Source of the DNA: Hyphomonadaceae bacterium
Lineage (GTDB): Bacteria > Pseudomonadota > Alphaproteobacteria > Caulobacterales > Aquidulcibacteraceae
Assembly (NCBI GenBank): GCA_016791325.1
Contig: JAEUMU010000239.1
Span: 1-7,132 of the forward strand
Direction of reading: 5' to 3'
DNA length: 7,132 nucleotides
Below are positions 1-6,350 of this stretch, one piece after another. The position numbers and the translations under genes were made by a program. A model generated the notes under the pieces. It was not told the origin of the DNA, searched no databases, and worked only from the letters and a program-made list of their open reading frames with translations. Every line of letters starts with the position of its first letter. Within the stretch, counting starts at the first letter, position 1.

Positions 1-89
1 CGCCATAGGTTGGCACAACGATCGGCCTGATCTTCGGCCCACACGATACGCGCCAGCTCTTGGCGCGGCGAAATTGGCGCTGCGGTCAT
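1..89 (-). CDS. N-terminal fragment of an unrecognised protein, cut by the left edge
   Basis: An ATG at 87-89 on the minus strand opens a frame that stays open for 29 codons to the window edge. The translation begins MTAAPISPRQELARIVWAED and has a balanced mix of acidic, basic and hydrophobic residues, more protein-like than the competing frames. No clear Shine-Dalgarno is seen: the nearest AGGA lies about 20 bases upstream. A second frame on the same strand that starts upstream of this ATG also runs to the edge but reads as an Arg/Ser-rich shadow. I do not recognise the family. The fragment follows the small membrane-protein candidate at 187-285 on the same strand. Confidence 0.35.
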   Translation of the reverse strand, partial: MTAAPISPRQELARIVWAEDQADRCANLW

Positions 90-186
90 GATGTATTATT
101 CGGCGGCGGTCCTGCGCCGGGACAGAGCCGCTTGAAGCCCCCGCAACCACCTGCAGCATGATCGGGCGGTGCTGCTCACGTTGGGA

Positions 187-285
187 TTAGACGATGCCGA
201 ACAGCTTCAATATCGCACCGGCAATCACCGTAGCCCAGACGGCGCGCCAATCCTGACGGCGCAGCCAATCGATTGCAAATTTCAA
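187..285 (-). CDS. Candidate small membrane protein, 32 aa
   Basis: A short minus-strand frame starts at a TTG (283-285) and ends at TAA (187-189). It is preceded by GAGGAG (295-300) with a 9-base spacer, an ideal Shine-Dalgarno arrangement, and this decides the start. The product begins MKFAIDWLRRQDWRAVWATV. It has a positively charged, Trp-rich amphipathic first half and an uncharged Ala/Ile/Val stretch from about residue 16 to 25, followed by a single Lys and a hydrophobic end, consistent with one short membrane segment. No family is recognised. The TTG start and small size leave room for chance, but the ribosome binding site and composition favour a real gene. The frame beginning at 89 on the same strand may lie in the same transcript, 97 bases downstream. 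Confidence 0.45.
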   Translation of the reverse strand: MKFAIDWLRRQDWRAVWATVIAGAILKLFGIV

Positions 286-444
286 GGTAGGACACTCCTC
301 ACAGCGCAAAAGCTTCGCTGAGAGGCTTGGTCAACATGCACCCTACGGGGCCTTCGTCAACGCACTCAATTTCCTCTCCAGTCCGGAATTGGCCCTGATT
401 CAAAAGGGAAACTCCCGGCCTCAGGGCAAAAACTTGGCACTATT

Positions 445-573
445 ATGTGGATGAACCGCGCCACTCGCAGCGCCGAGCGGTTGAAAGAATTGCACGGAAT
501 GTTCGGCCCGGCTGACCCGGCGATGCGTGCGCCGACCTGCAAATATGCTTTTGGCCGGAGCGAGTCGCGGTAA
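445..573 (+). CDS. Weak candidate small ORF, 42 aa
   Basis: A frame from ATG (445-447; a second in-frame ATG lies at 451) to TAA (571-573). The translation starts MWMNRATRSAERLKELHGMF; the first 20 residues look like an amphipathic helix and the C-terminal half is rich in Ala, Arg and Ser. No convincing Shine-Dalgarno precedes either ATG. The stop overlaps an ATG at 573 that opens only 20 codons. It could be a small protein, a relic of a longer decayed gene, or chance. No family is recognised. Confidence 0.2.
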   Translation: MWMNRATRSAERLKELHGMFGPADPAMRAPTCKYAFGRSESR

Positions 574-665
574 TGCTGACGATGCGGTGGCTGCTCGGCC
601 ACTCCAGGAGACCTCCCCACCAGCCCGCGCAATGACGCGGCGCGGGCGGCGCCGGAGCCCCCGAG

Positions 666-809
666 GTGGTGGAAATAATCGAAGGTTTGATCGGCCCATT
701 TGGTCAGAGCCGCTCAGACGTGGCTCGGTATCTCATCTTAACGAGGATCGAGAGCGTGGTAGGTGCCGATCTGCCGGGGAAGCTCAGGGCGCTACGCCCG
801 GCGAAGTAG
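666..809 (+). CDS. Weak candidate small ORF, 47 aa
   Basis: A frame from GTG (666-668) to TAG (807-809). A GGAG lies 8 bases before the GTG, which is an acceptable Shine-Dalgarno. The product begins with Val/Ile/Glu-rich residues, contains GLIGPFGQSRSDVARYLILT and ends in a basic tail, and reads as a soluble helical protein. Third-position G/C bias is weaker than in the core genes further right, consistent with foreign or decaying DNA. It overlaps a longer Arg-rich open frame that I regard as a shadow. No family is recognised; it may be the tail of a broken gene. Confidence 0.25.
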   Translation: MVEIIEGLIGPFGQSRSDVARYLILTRIESVVGADLPGKLRALRPAK

Positions 810-924
810 TCGGGCTGGCCCCAAGACGCGCGAAGGTGGTAGCGAAATCGCTCGCAACGCGGACCATCGGCGGACCCGAACCCTTAAGCCGCGATCGACT
901 AAGCCAAAAACTTGAATGAAAACA

Positions 925-999
925 TGGAGCGGGCGATGAGATTCGAACTCACGACCCCAACCTTGGCAAGGTTGTGCTCTACCCCTGAGCTACGCCCGC
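925..999 (-). tRNA. tRNA-Gly(GCC)
   Basis: The minus strand folds into a full cloverleaf. The acceptor stem GCGGGCG (999-993) pairs perfectly with CGCCCGC (935-929). The D arm is GCTC/GAGC. The anticodon arm is CAACC, loop TTGCCAA, GGTTG, giving anticodon GCC, which reads GGC and GGU glycine codons. The T arm carries the TTCGAAT loop with a G-U closing pair. The discriminator is U and CCA is encoded (927-925). Total length is 75 nt including CCA. Downstream of the 3' end lies a T-rich stretch without a clear hairpin, then the gene-poor region. Confidence 0.97.
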
Positions 1000-1016
1000 A
1001 TCCTGGGTGGCGCGGG

Positions 1017-1041
1017 GAGCGCCCACGCCTGAGGGGCGCTC
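1017..1041. repeat. Inverted repeat, 8-bp arms, 9-nt loop
   Basis: GAGCGCCC (1017-1024) is matched perfectly by GGGCGCTC (1034-1041) across a 9-base loop. It lies between tRNA-Gly and the sulfotransferase gene, both on the minus strand. It could end transcription of the sulfotransferase, but no T-tract follows on either strand. It could also sit in the tRNA precursor leader, although the candidate tRNA -10 element directly abuts it. Its role is unresolved. Confidence 0.4.
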
Positions 1042-1069
1042 GTATCGCAGAGCCATCGCGTTAACGCAA
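1041..1069 (-). promoter_or_regulatory. Possible sigma-70 type promoter for tRNA-Gly
   Basis: On the minus strand TTGCGT (1069-1064) and GATACG (1046-1041) are separated by exactly 17 bases, with the -10 ending about 40 bases before the tRNA 5' end. Each hexamer matches the consensus at only about three positions, so the call rests on spacing and placement. A 10-bp perfect palindrome, GCGTTAACGC (1058-1067), overlaps the -35 and could be an operator or chance. Confidence 0.3.
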
Positions 1070-1118
1070 GGGGGCCGGCGCCGGGGCGCGGCGCAACCCG
1101 CTAAAACCAAGCCGGCGG

Positions 1119-2729
1119 CTAAGCCTGATAGCCGAACCGCGAGGCCCAGGCGTTGAGCACCGGCAGCGCGGGGGCCAGGTGCTGCGCATAGCCGCGCCAG
1201 CGGCCAATCGAGCGCGTATAGAGCGGCTCGATCACTTGGCGGGCGCTGGGGGTGCCAATATCGCGCTTCTTCGCCGTGGCGGTGAAATCGAGCATGGCGG
1301 GCTCAAAGCGGAGGCTGAGGAACTGCGCCAGCTTCCGCGCCGCGCCCTCCAAGTCAGCGACGACATCCTCGTAGCGCACTTCATGCAGCGCAAGGCCTAA
1401 CCGCTCGCGGCAGCTCAGGTAATGCCCCATCACAGCGTCATAATAGCGAGCCGCGGTTTCAAGCTCCAATAATTGCGCCATGGCTGGGTTCATGCCGAAG
1501 CGCTGCTGGTAGCAAGAGAGGATCACATCGCGCGGGTCTCGCAGCGCCACGATGATCTTCGCACCTGGAAACACGCGTGCGATTAGCGGCAAGAAGATGA
1601 TGTTGAGCGGAAGTTTATCCAGAAGCAGTCGTCCCCCGCGCGGCGCCCCCAGCGCCGCATCGGCGGCGCGCCAATATTGCGCACGGCGCGCGGCGAGCAC
1701 ATCGGCGCCGGCTCCTGGCAACGCCGCAACGCCCGCGTCGCTGACGATAAAGTCCGCCATCGCAGGGGCGAATATGTCTCGCTCCTCCAATGCGACGATG
1801 TGCGGGTGCGAGGCCAGAACCTGGTCCAACAAGGTTGTGCCCGATCGCGGAAACCCAACCAGAAACACCGGCGCCTCGGCAACGGCGCCATCTGCCGCCG
1901 CTATGGCGCCGCTTTCCACCAGCGCACGTAGGCGCGCCACAGCCGCCGGGTGAAACGGCGATGCGGTCATATCTCGGTAGGGGCCGTACACGGAGAGCAA
2001 CGCCTGGTTCGCCGCGGTGAAAGCGGCGAAAGCGTCGTCTGGCGCACCTTCGCGATCGTGCGCCTCGCCAATCAGCCCGAGCGCGATGGCGCGGTTCGCC
2101 GCCGTGGCGCGGGGATTTTCGACCAGCCCAGAGAGCACGGCCCGCGCCCCCGCGAAATCGCGTTCGCGCAACGCAATTTGGCCGAGCGCCAAACGCGCCG
2201 TCTGGCTGTTGGTATCGGCGCGCAACGCGCGCTCCGCATGCGTCTTGGCGCGCGCGAGGTCGTGACGGCGCTCCAACGCCAGCGCCAACGCGGCGTTAGC
2301 CGGCACGGAATTGGGCGCAAGCGCCACTGCTTTCTCAAACGCGGCCAGCGCCTCGCTCACGCGACCTTCTGCCGAAGCCAGTTCGCCCAGATTGCGCCAG
2401 CCATCGCTTAGGCCCAGCGCGCCGGCTCGCGAAAAGGCCGCACGCGCTTGCTCCAGGTCGTCCAGTTGCCGCGCGGCGACGCCGAGCAGATTGAAGATTT
2501 GCGGCTGGCTGGGCGCGGCGTTCGCGGCGCGTTGCAAATGCTGATAGGCGCGCGCGGGGTAACCACGCTGCAGCGCCAGCACGCCGAGGATTTGGTGGGC
2601 GTCGGGGTCTTCCGCGCGTAGGGCAAGCACGGCGCGCGCGGCTTGCTCAGCGGCTGGAAAATCCTGGCGCGTCCAAGCCTGCATCACGGCTTGGATGAGA
2701 CGTGGGTATTGATCGGCGCCTTTGGACAC
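1119..2729 (-). CDS. TPR-repeat sulfotransferase (Sulfotransfer_3 type), 536 aa
   Basis: A two-part protein. Residues ~10-245 are consecutive tetratricopeptide helices (recurring A/G-Y/F-A patterns, e.g. EALAAFEKAVALAPN at 126-140), a protein-binding superhelix. Residues ~285-530 are a sulfotransferase domain that would move sulfate from PAPS to an acceptor. Visible motifs are the 5'-phosphosulfate loop VGFPRSGTTLLD (291-302), a DKLPLN element (371-376), the 3'-phosphate site IIVALRDPRDVILSCYQ (392-408), and the C-terminal YTRSIGRWRGY (504-514) typical of the family. No signal peptide or membrane segment is seen, so it is probably cytosolic. The TPR half suggests a protein or peptide partner, but the substrate is unknown. 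The start is a GTG with no clear Shine-Dalgarno; an in-frame stop lies six codons upstream. It follows the DUF6065-like gene by about 100 bases on the same strand and is probably co-transcribed with it. Confidence 0.9.
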   Translation of the reverse strand: MSKGADQYPRLIQAVMQAWTRQDFPAAEQAARAVLALRAEDPDAHQILGVLALQRGYPARAYQHLQRAANAAPSQPQIFNLLGVAARQLDDLEQARAAFSRAGALGLSDGWRNLGELASAEGRVSEALAAFEKAVALAPNSVPANAALALALERRHDLARAKTHAERALRADTNSQTARLALGQIALRERDFAGARAVLSGLVENPRATAANRAIALGLIGEAHDREGAPDDAFAAFTAANQALLSVYGPYRDMTASPFHPAAVARLRALVESGAIAAADGAVAEAPVFLVGFPRSGTTLLDQVLASHPHIVALEERDIFAPAMADFIVSDAGVAALPGAGADVLAARRAQYWRAADAALGAPRGGRLLLDKLPLNIIFLPLIARVFPGAKIIVALRDPRDVILSCYQQRFGMNPAMAQLLELETAARYYDAVMGHYLSCRERLGLALHEVRYEDVVADLEGAARKLAQFLSLRFEPAMLDFTATAKKRDIGTPSARQVIEPLYTRSIGRWRGYAQHLAPALPVLNAWASRFGYQA

Positions 2730-2830
2730 ATCGCCAGAGAATTGGCGTCAAAGGAATTTGGAAGGCCAAAACGGCGAATAACGCCCGCGCTCACAAAGGT
2801 TTGAACGCGGTTCCCAATGTTACCGTGCGC

Positions 2831-3586
2831 TTATTCTCCCGGCTCAGCTTTGCGCGGCGTCTTCAGGCGTCGGCGATTGATGTGCCCTTCTGGGGCGACA
2901 TGGCCTTCAGGCGTGCGGCCGCGGAAATAATCGCGCTGCCAGCCGTGCTTCACCGCCTCGCTATCCTTATCCGCGAGTTTATCGAGGAAGTTGGTGCGGC
3001 TTTGGCCCCAAGCCTCGTATTGCCGCTTCAGATCGGCATCATCGTGGATGGATTTGATGATCGGTTGCGTAGCGTCCATTTCTTCATGCGGAATCGGAAA
3101 CAGGAAACAGAAGGGCTCGCCCCTCTTGAACTGAATCATGCCTGGGCGGGTGAAGCGCCAGTTCATGGTGAAGGGGAATGGCAGCCAATATGTCTCCACC
3201 ACGCCGACGAGCGGTTGGATGCCGTCCTTGATCGCGTTTGGCGGGCCGCCGACCCATAAGTCCCAGCCCGGCTCGGTGCGGAACAGATAGCCGGTGTGAA
3301 ACGTCAACACCCCGCCTGAAAAGTGCGACACCGCCCAGCGGTCCAGCAGCGCTCGCGGCGTATCGTCGTCGGGGTCGAGCCGGATGTCCTCGATGCGCGG
3401 CCCGCCGTTCCAGGTTGCGGTGAACGAGACCGGCGAGAGCAATTGCCAGCCGGTTGTGTTCGCGACCACAAGGGGCAGGCAACGGTACGGATGGCGGTCT
3501 GAAAACCGATCCATCCAATCTCGGTCGGGCCCGCCAGGCACGAGTTCCGCCGGCTGTGGATCGACTTGATAACAGGTGAGTTTCAT
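2831..3586 (-). CDS. DUF6065-like protein, 251 aa
   Basis: The protein starts [10 protein letters not shown] and carries a conserved-looking core: [19 protein letters not shown] (21-39), [10 protein letters not shown] (43-52), TATWNGGP (56-63), [16 protein letters not shown] (111-126) and an MNWRFTRPG strand (141-149). The 200-251 tail is charged and probably disordered. The aromatic- and Gly/Pro-rich pattern suggests a mostly beta enzyme or binding fold, and I recall it as the DUF6065 family, whose function is unknown. No signal peptide or membrane segment is seen. The ATG at 3586 is chosen over the in-frame GTG at 3589 because AGGGAGG (3591-3597) is 4 bases from the ATG but only 1 from the GTG. 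The downstream gene is the TPR-sulfotransferase, which hints at a shared modification pathway (inference). It is transcribed divergently from the prolyl-tRNA deacylase. Confidence 0.75.
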   Translation of the reverse strand: MKLTCYQVDPQPAELVPGGPDRDWMDRFSDRHPYRCLPLVVANTTGWQLLSPVSFTATWNGGPRIEDIRLDPDDDTPRALLDRWAVSHFSGGVLTFHTGYLFRTEPGWDLWVGGPPNAIKDGIQPLVGVVETYWLPFPFTMNWRFTRPGMIQFKRGEPFCFLFPIPHEEMDATQPIIKSIHDDADLKRQYEAWGQSRTNFLDKLADKDSEAVKHGWQRDYFRGRTPEGHVAPEGHINRRRLKTPRKAEPGE

Positions 3587-3589
3587 CAC
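3576..3589. promoter_or_regulatory. CRP-like palindrome GTGA-N6-TCAC over the DUF6065 start
   Basis: GTGA (3576-3579) and TCAC (3586-3589) are separated by 6 bases, and the arms extend by one pair to GGTGA/TCACC. This is the core spacing of CRP-family operators. It covers the start codon of the minus-strand gene and lies 45 bp before the ATG of the plus-strand gene, in a divergent 47-bp gap. Part of the match is forced by coding and start-codon sequence, so it may be chance. A bound regulator here would most simply repress the DUF6065 gene. Confidence 0.2.
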
Positions 3590-3590
3590 C

Positions 3591-3597
3591 CCTCCCT
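3591..3597 (-). promoter_or_regulatory. Shine-Dalgarno deciding the DUF6065 start
   Basis: AGGGAGG on the minus strand, followed by GGTG and then ATG. It supports ATG at 3586 over the adjacent in-frame GTG at 3589, for which the spacing would be too short. Confidence 0.65.
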
Positions 3598-3633
3598 AGA
3601 CGAGCCAGCCGCCGTGCGCCAAGGGGAGACGCC

Positions 3634-4182
3634 ATGCCCGCCACGCCGGAAGACCTGTTCGCCCGTTTTGACGCCCTCGCGATCTCTCACAAGACGATCC
3701 GCCACCGGCAGGTGTTCACTGTGGGCGACGGCGCTGAGATTAAAGCGCAAATGCCGGGCGGCCACACCAAGAACCTGTTTCTCAAAGACAAAAAGGGGGG
3801 GCTCTGGCTCATCTCGGCGATTGCCGAAAGCCGGATTGATCTCAATGCCGTAGCCAAATTGATCGGCGCCGGCCGGTTGAGCTTTGGCTCCGCCGATCTG
3901 CTGCTCCGCCACCTCGGCGTAACGCCCGGCTCGGTCACGGTTTTCGCCGTCATCAACGATGCGGCAGGCGCGGTGCGACTTATTCTCGATGACGCGCTCT
4001 TCGCCCACGACCCGCTCAATTTTCACCCCCTGCGGAACGACGCCACCACGGCTGTTAGCCCGGTTGACCTCGTGCGCTTTGTCCACGCGACGGGCCACGA
4101 GCCCATTCGTCTCCGCTTCGACGCCGCAGGGGCCCCAAGCTTGATTGAACCTGCCGCCGCGGCGGCCCAAATAGAGCGCTGA
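3634..4182 (+). CDS. Prolyl-tRNA trans-editing deacylase (ProXp-ala / PrdX, YbaK fold), 182 aa
   Basis: A free-standing editing domain that hydrolyses alanine from mischarged Ala-tRNA(Pro), preventing Ala-for-Pro substitution; cytosolic. The YbaK/prolyl-tRNA-synthetase-associated fold spans nearly the whole protein. Key elements are [14 protein letters not shown] (42-55) with Lys46 in the place of the family's essential Lys, [15 protein letters not shown] (95-109), and NFHPLRND (129-136) with His131. These numbers lie one residue from the Caulobacter ProXp-ala Lys45/His130, from my memory of that work. AAGGGGAG (3621-3628), 5 bases before the ATG, fixes the start. The gene heads the plus-strand block: the thioredoxin-TPR gene follows after 17 bp, so co-transcription is likely. 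It could be a relative with different amino acid specificity, but the motif set favours ProXp-ala. Confidence 0.9.
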   Translation: MPATPEDLFARFDALAISHKTIRHRQVFTVGDGAEIKAQMPGGHTKNLFLKDKKGGLWLISAIAESRIDLNAVAKLIGAGRLSFGSADLLLRHLGVTPGSVTVFAVINDAAGAVRLILDDALFAHDPLNFHPLRNDATTAVSPVDLVRFVHATGHEPIRLRFDAAGAPSLIEPAAAAAQIER

Positions 4183-4199
4183 GCAATTCAGAGGACGTC

Positions 4200-5102
4200 A
4201 TGACCTTCATCGACGGCGCAGCCCCGCCGGAACGCGACATCATCAAAGACGGCAGCGATCAGGGCTTCATGGCCGACGTAATCGAAGCCTCCAACGCGGC
4301 GCCGGTCATTGTTGATTTCTGGGCCCCCTGGTGTGGCCCTTGTAAAACGCTGGGCCCGCCACTGGAGAAGGCTGTGCGTGCAGCGGGCGGCAAAGTGCGC
4401 CTCGTCAAAATCAATATCGATGACCATCCCGGCGTAGCCGGCCAGTTGGGCGTGCGCTCGATCCCAGCCGTCTATGCCTTTGACAAGGGTCGCCCGGTCG
4501 ATGGCTTCATGGGCGCGGTGGCCGAAAGCCAGATCAAGCAGTTCGTTGATCGCCTCATCGGCGCCGGCAGCGCTGACGATATCAACGCGATGCTGGATCA
4601 AGCCGCCGAGAGCTTATCGTTGGGCGATCTGGGCGGGGCGGCGCAATCCTTCGCCGCGGCGCTGCAGATTGATCCCGCCAACGCCAAGGCCATCGCGGGC
4701 ATGGCGCGGCTTTACCTGCAATCGGGCGACGCCGAGCAGGCCCGCGCCGTGCTCGACATGGCGCCTCCCGAAAAGCAGAACGACGCCGAGATCGCCGGCG
4801 TGCGCGCAGCGCTCGAACTCGCCGCCAGCGCCAGCGATGTCGGCGACACACGCGAACTTGAAGCCAAGGTCAGCGCCAATCCGAATGACTTCCAGGCCCG
4901 CTACGATCTCGCCGAGGCGCTTTCCGCCCGCGGCGACCTCGAAGCCGCGAGCGAGCATTTGCTCGCCATCATCGCCAAGAACCGCGAATGGAACGAAGAA
5001 GCGGCGCGCAAACAGCTGCTGAAGATCTTCGAAGCCGCCGGCCCCATGTCGGACGTCGCCAAGCAAGGCCGGCGCAAACTTTCCGCGATCCTGTTCTCAT
5101 GA
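4200..5102 (+). CDS. cnoX: Thioredoxin-TPR co-chaperone (CnoX/YbbN-like), 300 aa
   Basis: The N-terminal ~120 residues are a thioredoxin domain with VIVDFWAPWCGPCK (36-49), so the site is a full Cys45-Gly-Pro-Cys48, and the cis-proline of SIP at Pro89. Residues ~125-300 form TPR-like helices (e.g. AAQSFAAALQIDPANAKAIA at 147-166). This order matches YbbN/CnoX, which holds unfolding proteins during oxidative stress and passes them to GroEL and DnaK. Escherichia coli CnoX lacks the active CxxC, whereas this one should be redox-competent, able to reduce mixed disulfides, as reported for Caulobacter. No signal peptide is seen, so it is cytosolic. GAGG at 4191-4194 is 5 bases before the ATG. The stop overlaps the next start by ATGA. 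Confidence 0.9.
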   Translation: MTFIDGAAPPERDIIKDGSDQGFMADVIEASNAAPVIVDFWAPWCGPCKTLGPPLEKAVRAAGGKVRLVKINIDDHPGVAGQLGVRSIPAVYAFDKGRPVDGFMGAVAESQIKQFVDRLIGAGSADDINAMLDQAAESLSLGDLGGAAQSFAAALQIDPANAKAIAGMARLYLQSGDAEQARAVLDMAPPEKQNDAEIAGVRAALELAASASDVGDTRELEAKVSANPNDFQARYDLAEALSARGDLEAASEHLLAIIAKNREWNEEAARKQLLKIFEAAGPMSDVAKQGRRKLSAILFS

Positions 5103-5755
5103 GCGCATTCGGTTATCGCCGCCCGGCGGACTTGCCTCAAACCCTGCCCTTGTTTCCGCTACAGGGTGCTATCGTCATGCCGCGCGGCGTGCTGGCGCTC
5201 AACGTGTTTGAGCCGCGTTACCTCAACATGGTGGACGACGCCCTCGCCGGGAACCGCCTGATCGGCGTTATTCAGCCCGCAAGCGGTGAAGAGAACGAAC
5301 CCGTTCCTCAACTCTCCAATGTCGGCACGGCCGGTCGCATCACGGCGTTCTCCGAAGCTGATGACGGGCGCTATCTCATTACGCTCACCGGCATTTGCCG
5401 CTTCAACGTGCTCGCAGAACTGAATAGCGATCTGCCCTATCGCCAGGCCATGGTGTCCTACGAAGCCTTCGCTCACGATTTCACGCCGGAGAGCGAACGC
5501 GCCATCAACCGCGACGAGCTGATGCGTTCGCTGAAAACCTACGCCGCCCTGCACGGCTTCAATGTCGATTGGGACGCAGTCGAGCAGGCGCCCACCGAAA
5601 CCGTCGTCAATGTCGCCGCGCAGATTTGCCCGTTTGACCACGCTGCCAAGCAGGCGCTGCTCGAATCCGAGACTCTGGAGAGCCGCGCCCGCGCCCTGAT
5701 CGCTTTGCTGGAATGGGATGCAGCCTCTGATCAGGGTCCACAGGCCATCCAATGA
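5099..5755 (+). CDS. Lon substrate-binding-domain protein (no ATPase or protease), 218 aa
   Basis: The protein is essentially one LON N-terminal domain. It shows [14 protein letters not shown] (15-28) and [11 protein letters not shown] (35-45) at the start, [10 protein letters not shown] (93-102) in the middle, and a helical tail with [20 protein letters not shown] (184-203). The AAA+ and Ser-Lys protease parts of Lon are absent; this is normal for a widespread bacterial family of about 200 aa rather than a truncation. A role in binding unfolded or damaged proteins is inferred from the Lon N-domain and from the upstream co-chaperone gene. The ATG at 5099 overlaps the previous stop (ATGA). The same frame is open upstream, but a longer start would lie deep inside the thioredoxin gene. 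No separate Shine-Dalgarno is evident, so translational coupling is likely. Confidence 0.88.
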   Translation: MSAFGYRRPADLPQTLPLFPLQGAIVMPRGVLALNVFEPRYLNMVDDALAGNRLIGVIQPASGEENEPVPQLSNVGTAGRITAFSEADDGRYLITLTGICRFNVLAELNSDLPYRQAMVSYEAFAHDFTPESERAINRDELMRSLKTYAALHGFNVDWDAVEQAPTETVVNVAAQICPFDHAAKQALLESETLESRARALIALLEWDAASDQGPQAIQ

Positions 5756-5934
5756 ATGAGCTCGATCCGAAGCTGCTCGAAGTGCTGATTTGCCCGCAAA
5801 CGCGAACGCCGCTGCGCTACGATCGCTTGCGGCAGGAATTAGTCAGCGAAACCGCGCGGCTGGCTTATCCCGTGCGTGACGGCGTCGCCATCATGCTGAT
5901 CGATGAGGCGCGCGAGCTGGGGGCCGAAGAATGA
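5752..5934 (+). CDS. Trm112-like small protein, 60 aa
   Basis: Matches the Trm112/YcaR family in length and order: KLLEVLICP (7-15), a short hairpin, then [20 protein letters not shown] (29-48) and the acidic DEAREL (51-56). Eukaryotic and archaeal Trm112 activates RNA and protein methyltransferases. Bacterial members are less studied. Only Cys14 remains: Thr17 and Ser32 occupy positions where YcaR-type proteins have cysteines, so zinc binding should be lost. This is common in alphaproteobacteria as I recall. The start overlaps the previous stop by ATGA, and the stop overlaps the next start in the same way, so expression is coupled. Confidence 0.88.
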   Translation: MNELDPKLLEVLICPQTRTPLRYDRLRQELVSETARLAYPVRDGVAIMLIDEARELGAEE

Positions 5935-6305
5935 GCGCAGAGCCCCTCTCCCGCCCTTGGCCGACGGACCTCGTATTCGATCGTGAGGCTAAGGCGCTGC
6001 ACATCCGCTTCGATGACGGCGCCGCGTTCGATATTCCGTTTGAGCTGCTGCGCGTGGAAAGCCCCAGCGCGGAGAACAAGGGCCACGGCCCGAGTCCGCC
6101 GCCGCCCGTCACCGGGAAGGCAAATGTCGGGGTTGTGCGCGTCGATCCTGTAGGCCGCTACGCCGTGCGCATCACTTTCGACGATGGCCACGACAGCGGC
6201 CTGTATTCCTGGGATCTGCTCTACGATCTCGGCCGCGAGCGGGACGAACGCCTGCGGGTTTACCGTGAAACACTCCGCCTGCGCGCATTGCGCGATGAAG
6301 CGTAG
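5931..6305 (+). CDS. DUF971 protein (GBBH-like N-terminal domain), 124 aa
   Basis: A single DUF971 domain, named after the N-terminus of gamma-butyrobetaine hydroxylase. Signature elements are LHIRFDDG (23-30), [15 protein letters not shown] (39-53), [20 protein letters not shown] (74-93) and the following WDLL. The C-terminus is a charged helix. In bacteria the stand-alone domain is linked to Fe-S carrier proteins of the ApbC/Mrp type, but its function is unsettled and nothing here shows a metal site. It ends the ATGA-coupled run after the Trm112-like gene. 45 bp separate its stop from the msrA start, with a candidate promoter in that gap. Confidence 0.88.
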   Translation: MSAEPLSRPWPTDLVFDREAKALHIRFDDGAAFDIPFELLRVESPSAENKGHGPSPPPPVTGKANVGVVRVDPVGRYAVRITFDDGHDSGLYSWDLLYDLGRERDERLRVYRETLRLRALRDEA

Positions 6306-6339
6306 CAGCGTCGTGGAAACCGGCCTCCAACGCGGCGCG

Positions 6340-6345
6340 TATACT
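6340..6345 (+). promoter_or_regulatory. Candidate -10 element of msrA (leaderless mRNA possible)
   Basis: TATACT lies 5 bases before the msrA ATG (6351). It differs from the consensus at one position. A start site 6-7 bases downstream would fall on or next to the ATG, giving a leaderless message. This fits the absence of any Shine-Dalgarno in front of msrA. No convincing -35 is seen near 6316-6323. Confidence 0.4.
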
Positions 6346-6350
6346 TTCGC

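Larger units (their letters stand above)
286..924. other. Gene-poor stretch between small ORF and tRNA-Gly
   Basis: About 640 bases without a gene I can support. All three plus frames and the minus frames are either broken or have the Arg/Pro/Gly-rich composition of shadow frames in GC-rich DNA. The best short frames are 445-573 and 666-809, listed separately at low confidence. The stretch lies immediately behind the 3' end of tRNA-Gly, where islands and prophages commonly integrate, so it could be decayed mobile DNA. No integrase, transposase, terminal repeat or copy of the tRNA 3' end is visible. Confidence 0.5.

Noticed and set aside
434..450. TTGGCAC at 434-440, possible sigma-54 promoter half
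   Set aside because: The -12 GC element is missing at the required distance.
527..919. Open plus-strand frame of 130 codons rich in Arg, Gly and Ala
   Set aside because: GTG start without Shine-Dalgarno, low-complexity composition typical of shadow frames in GC-rich DNA, and no recognisable motif; short frames in other phases look equally or more protein-like.
1950..2411. Plus-strand frame of 153 codons inside the sulfotransferase gene
   Set aside because: Lies wholly antisense to the TPR half of a well-supported gene and has an Arg/Ala-rich shadow composition.
2702..3259. Plus-strand frame of 185 codons spanning the gap between the two minus-strand genes
   Set aside because: Mostly antisense to the DUF6065-like gene; no family pattern and no ribosome binding site. 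The opposite strand carries the conserved protein.
3586..4170. Minus-strand frame of 194 codons opposite the prolyl-tRNA deacylase
   Set aside because: Antisense shadow of a gene with clear catalytic motifs.
4988..5098. Upstream extension of the Lon-domain protein by 37 codons
   Set aside because: The extension lies inside the thioredoxin-TPR gene, is Arg-rich and unlike the family; the ATGA-overlapping ATG at 5099 gives the expected N-terminus.
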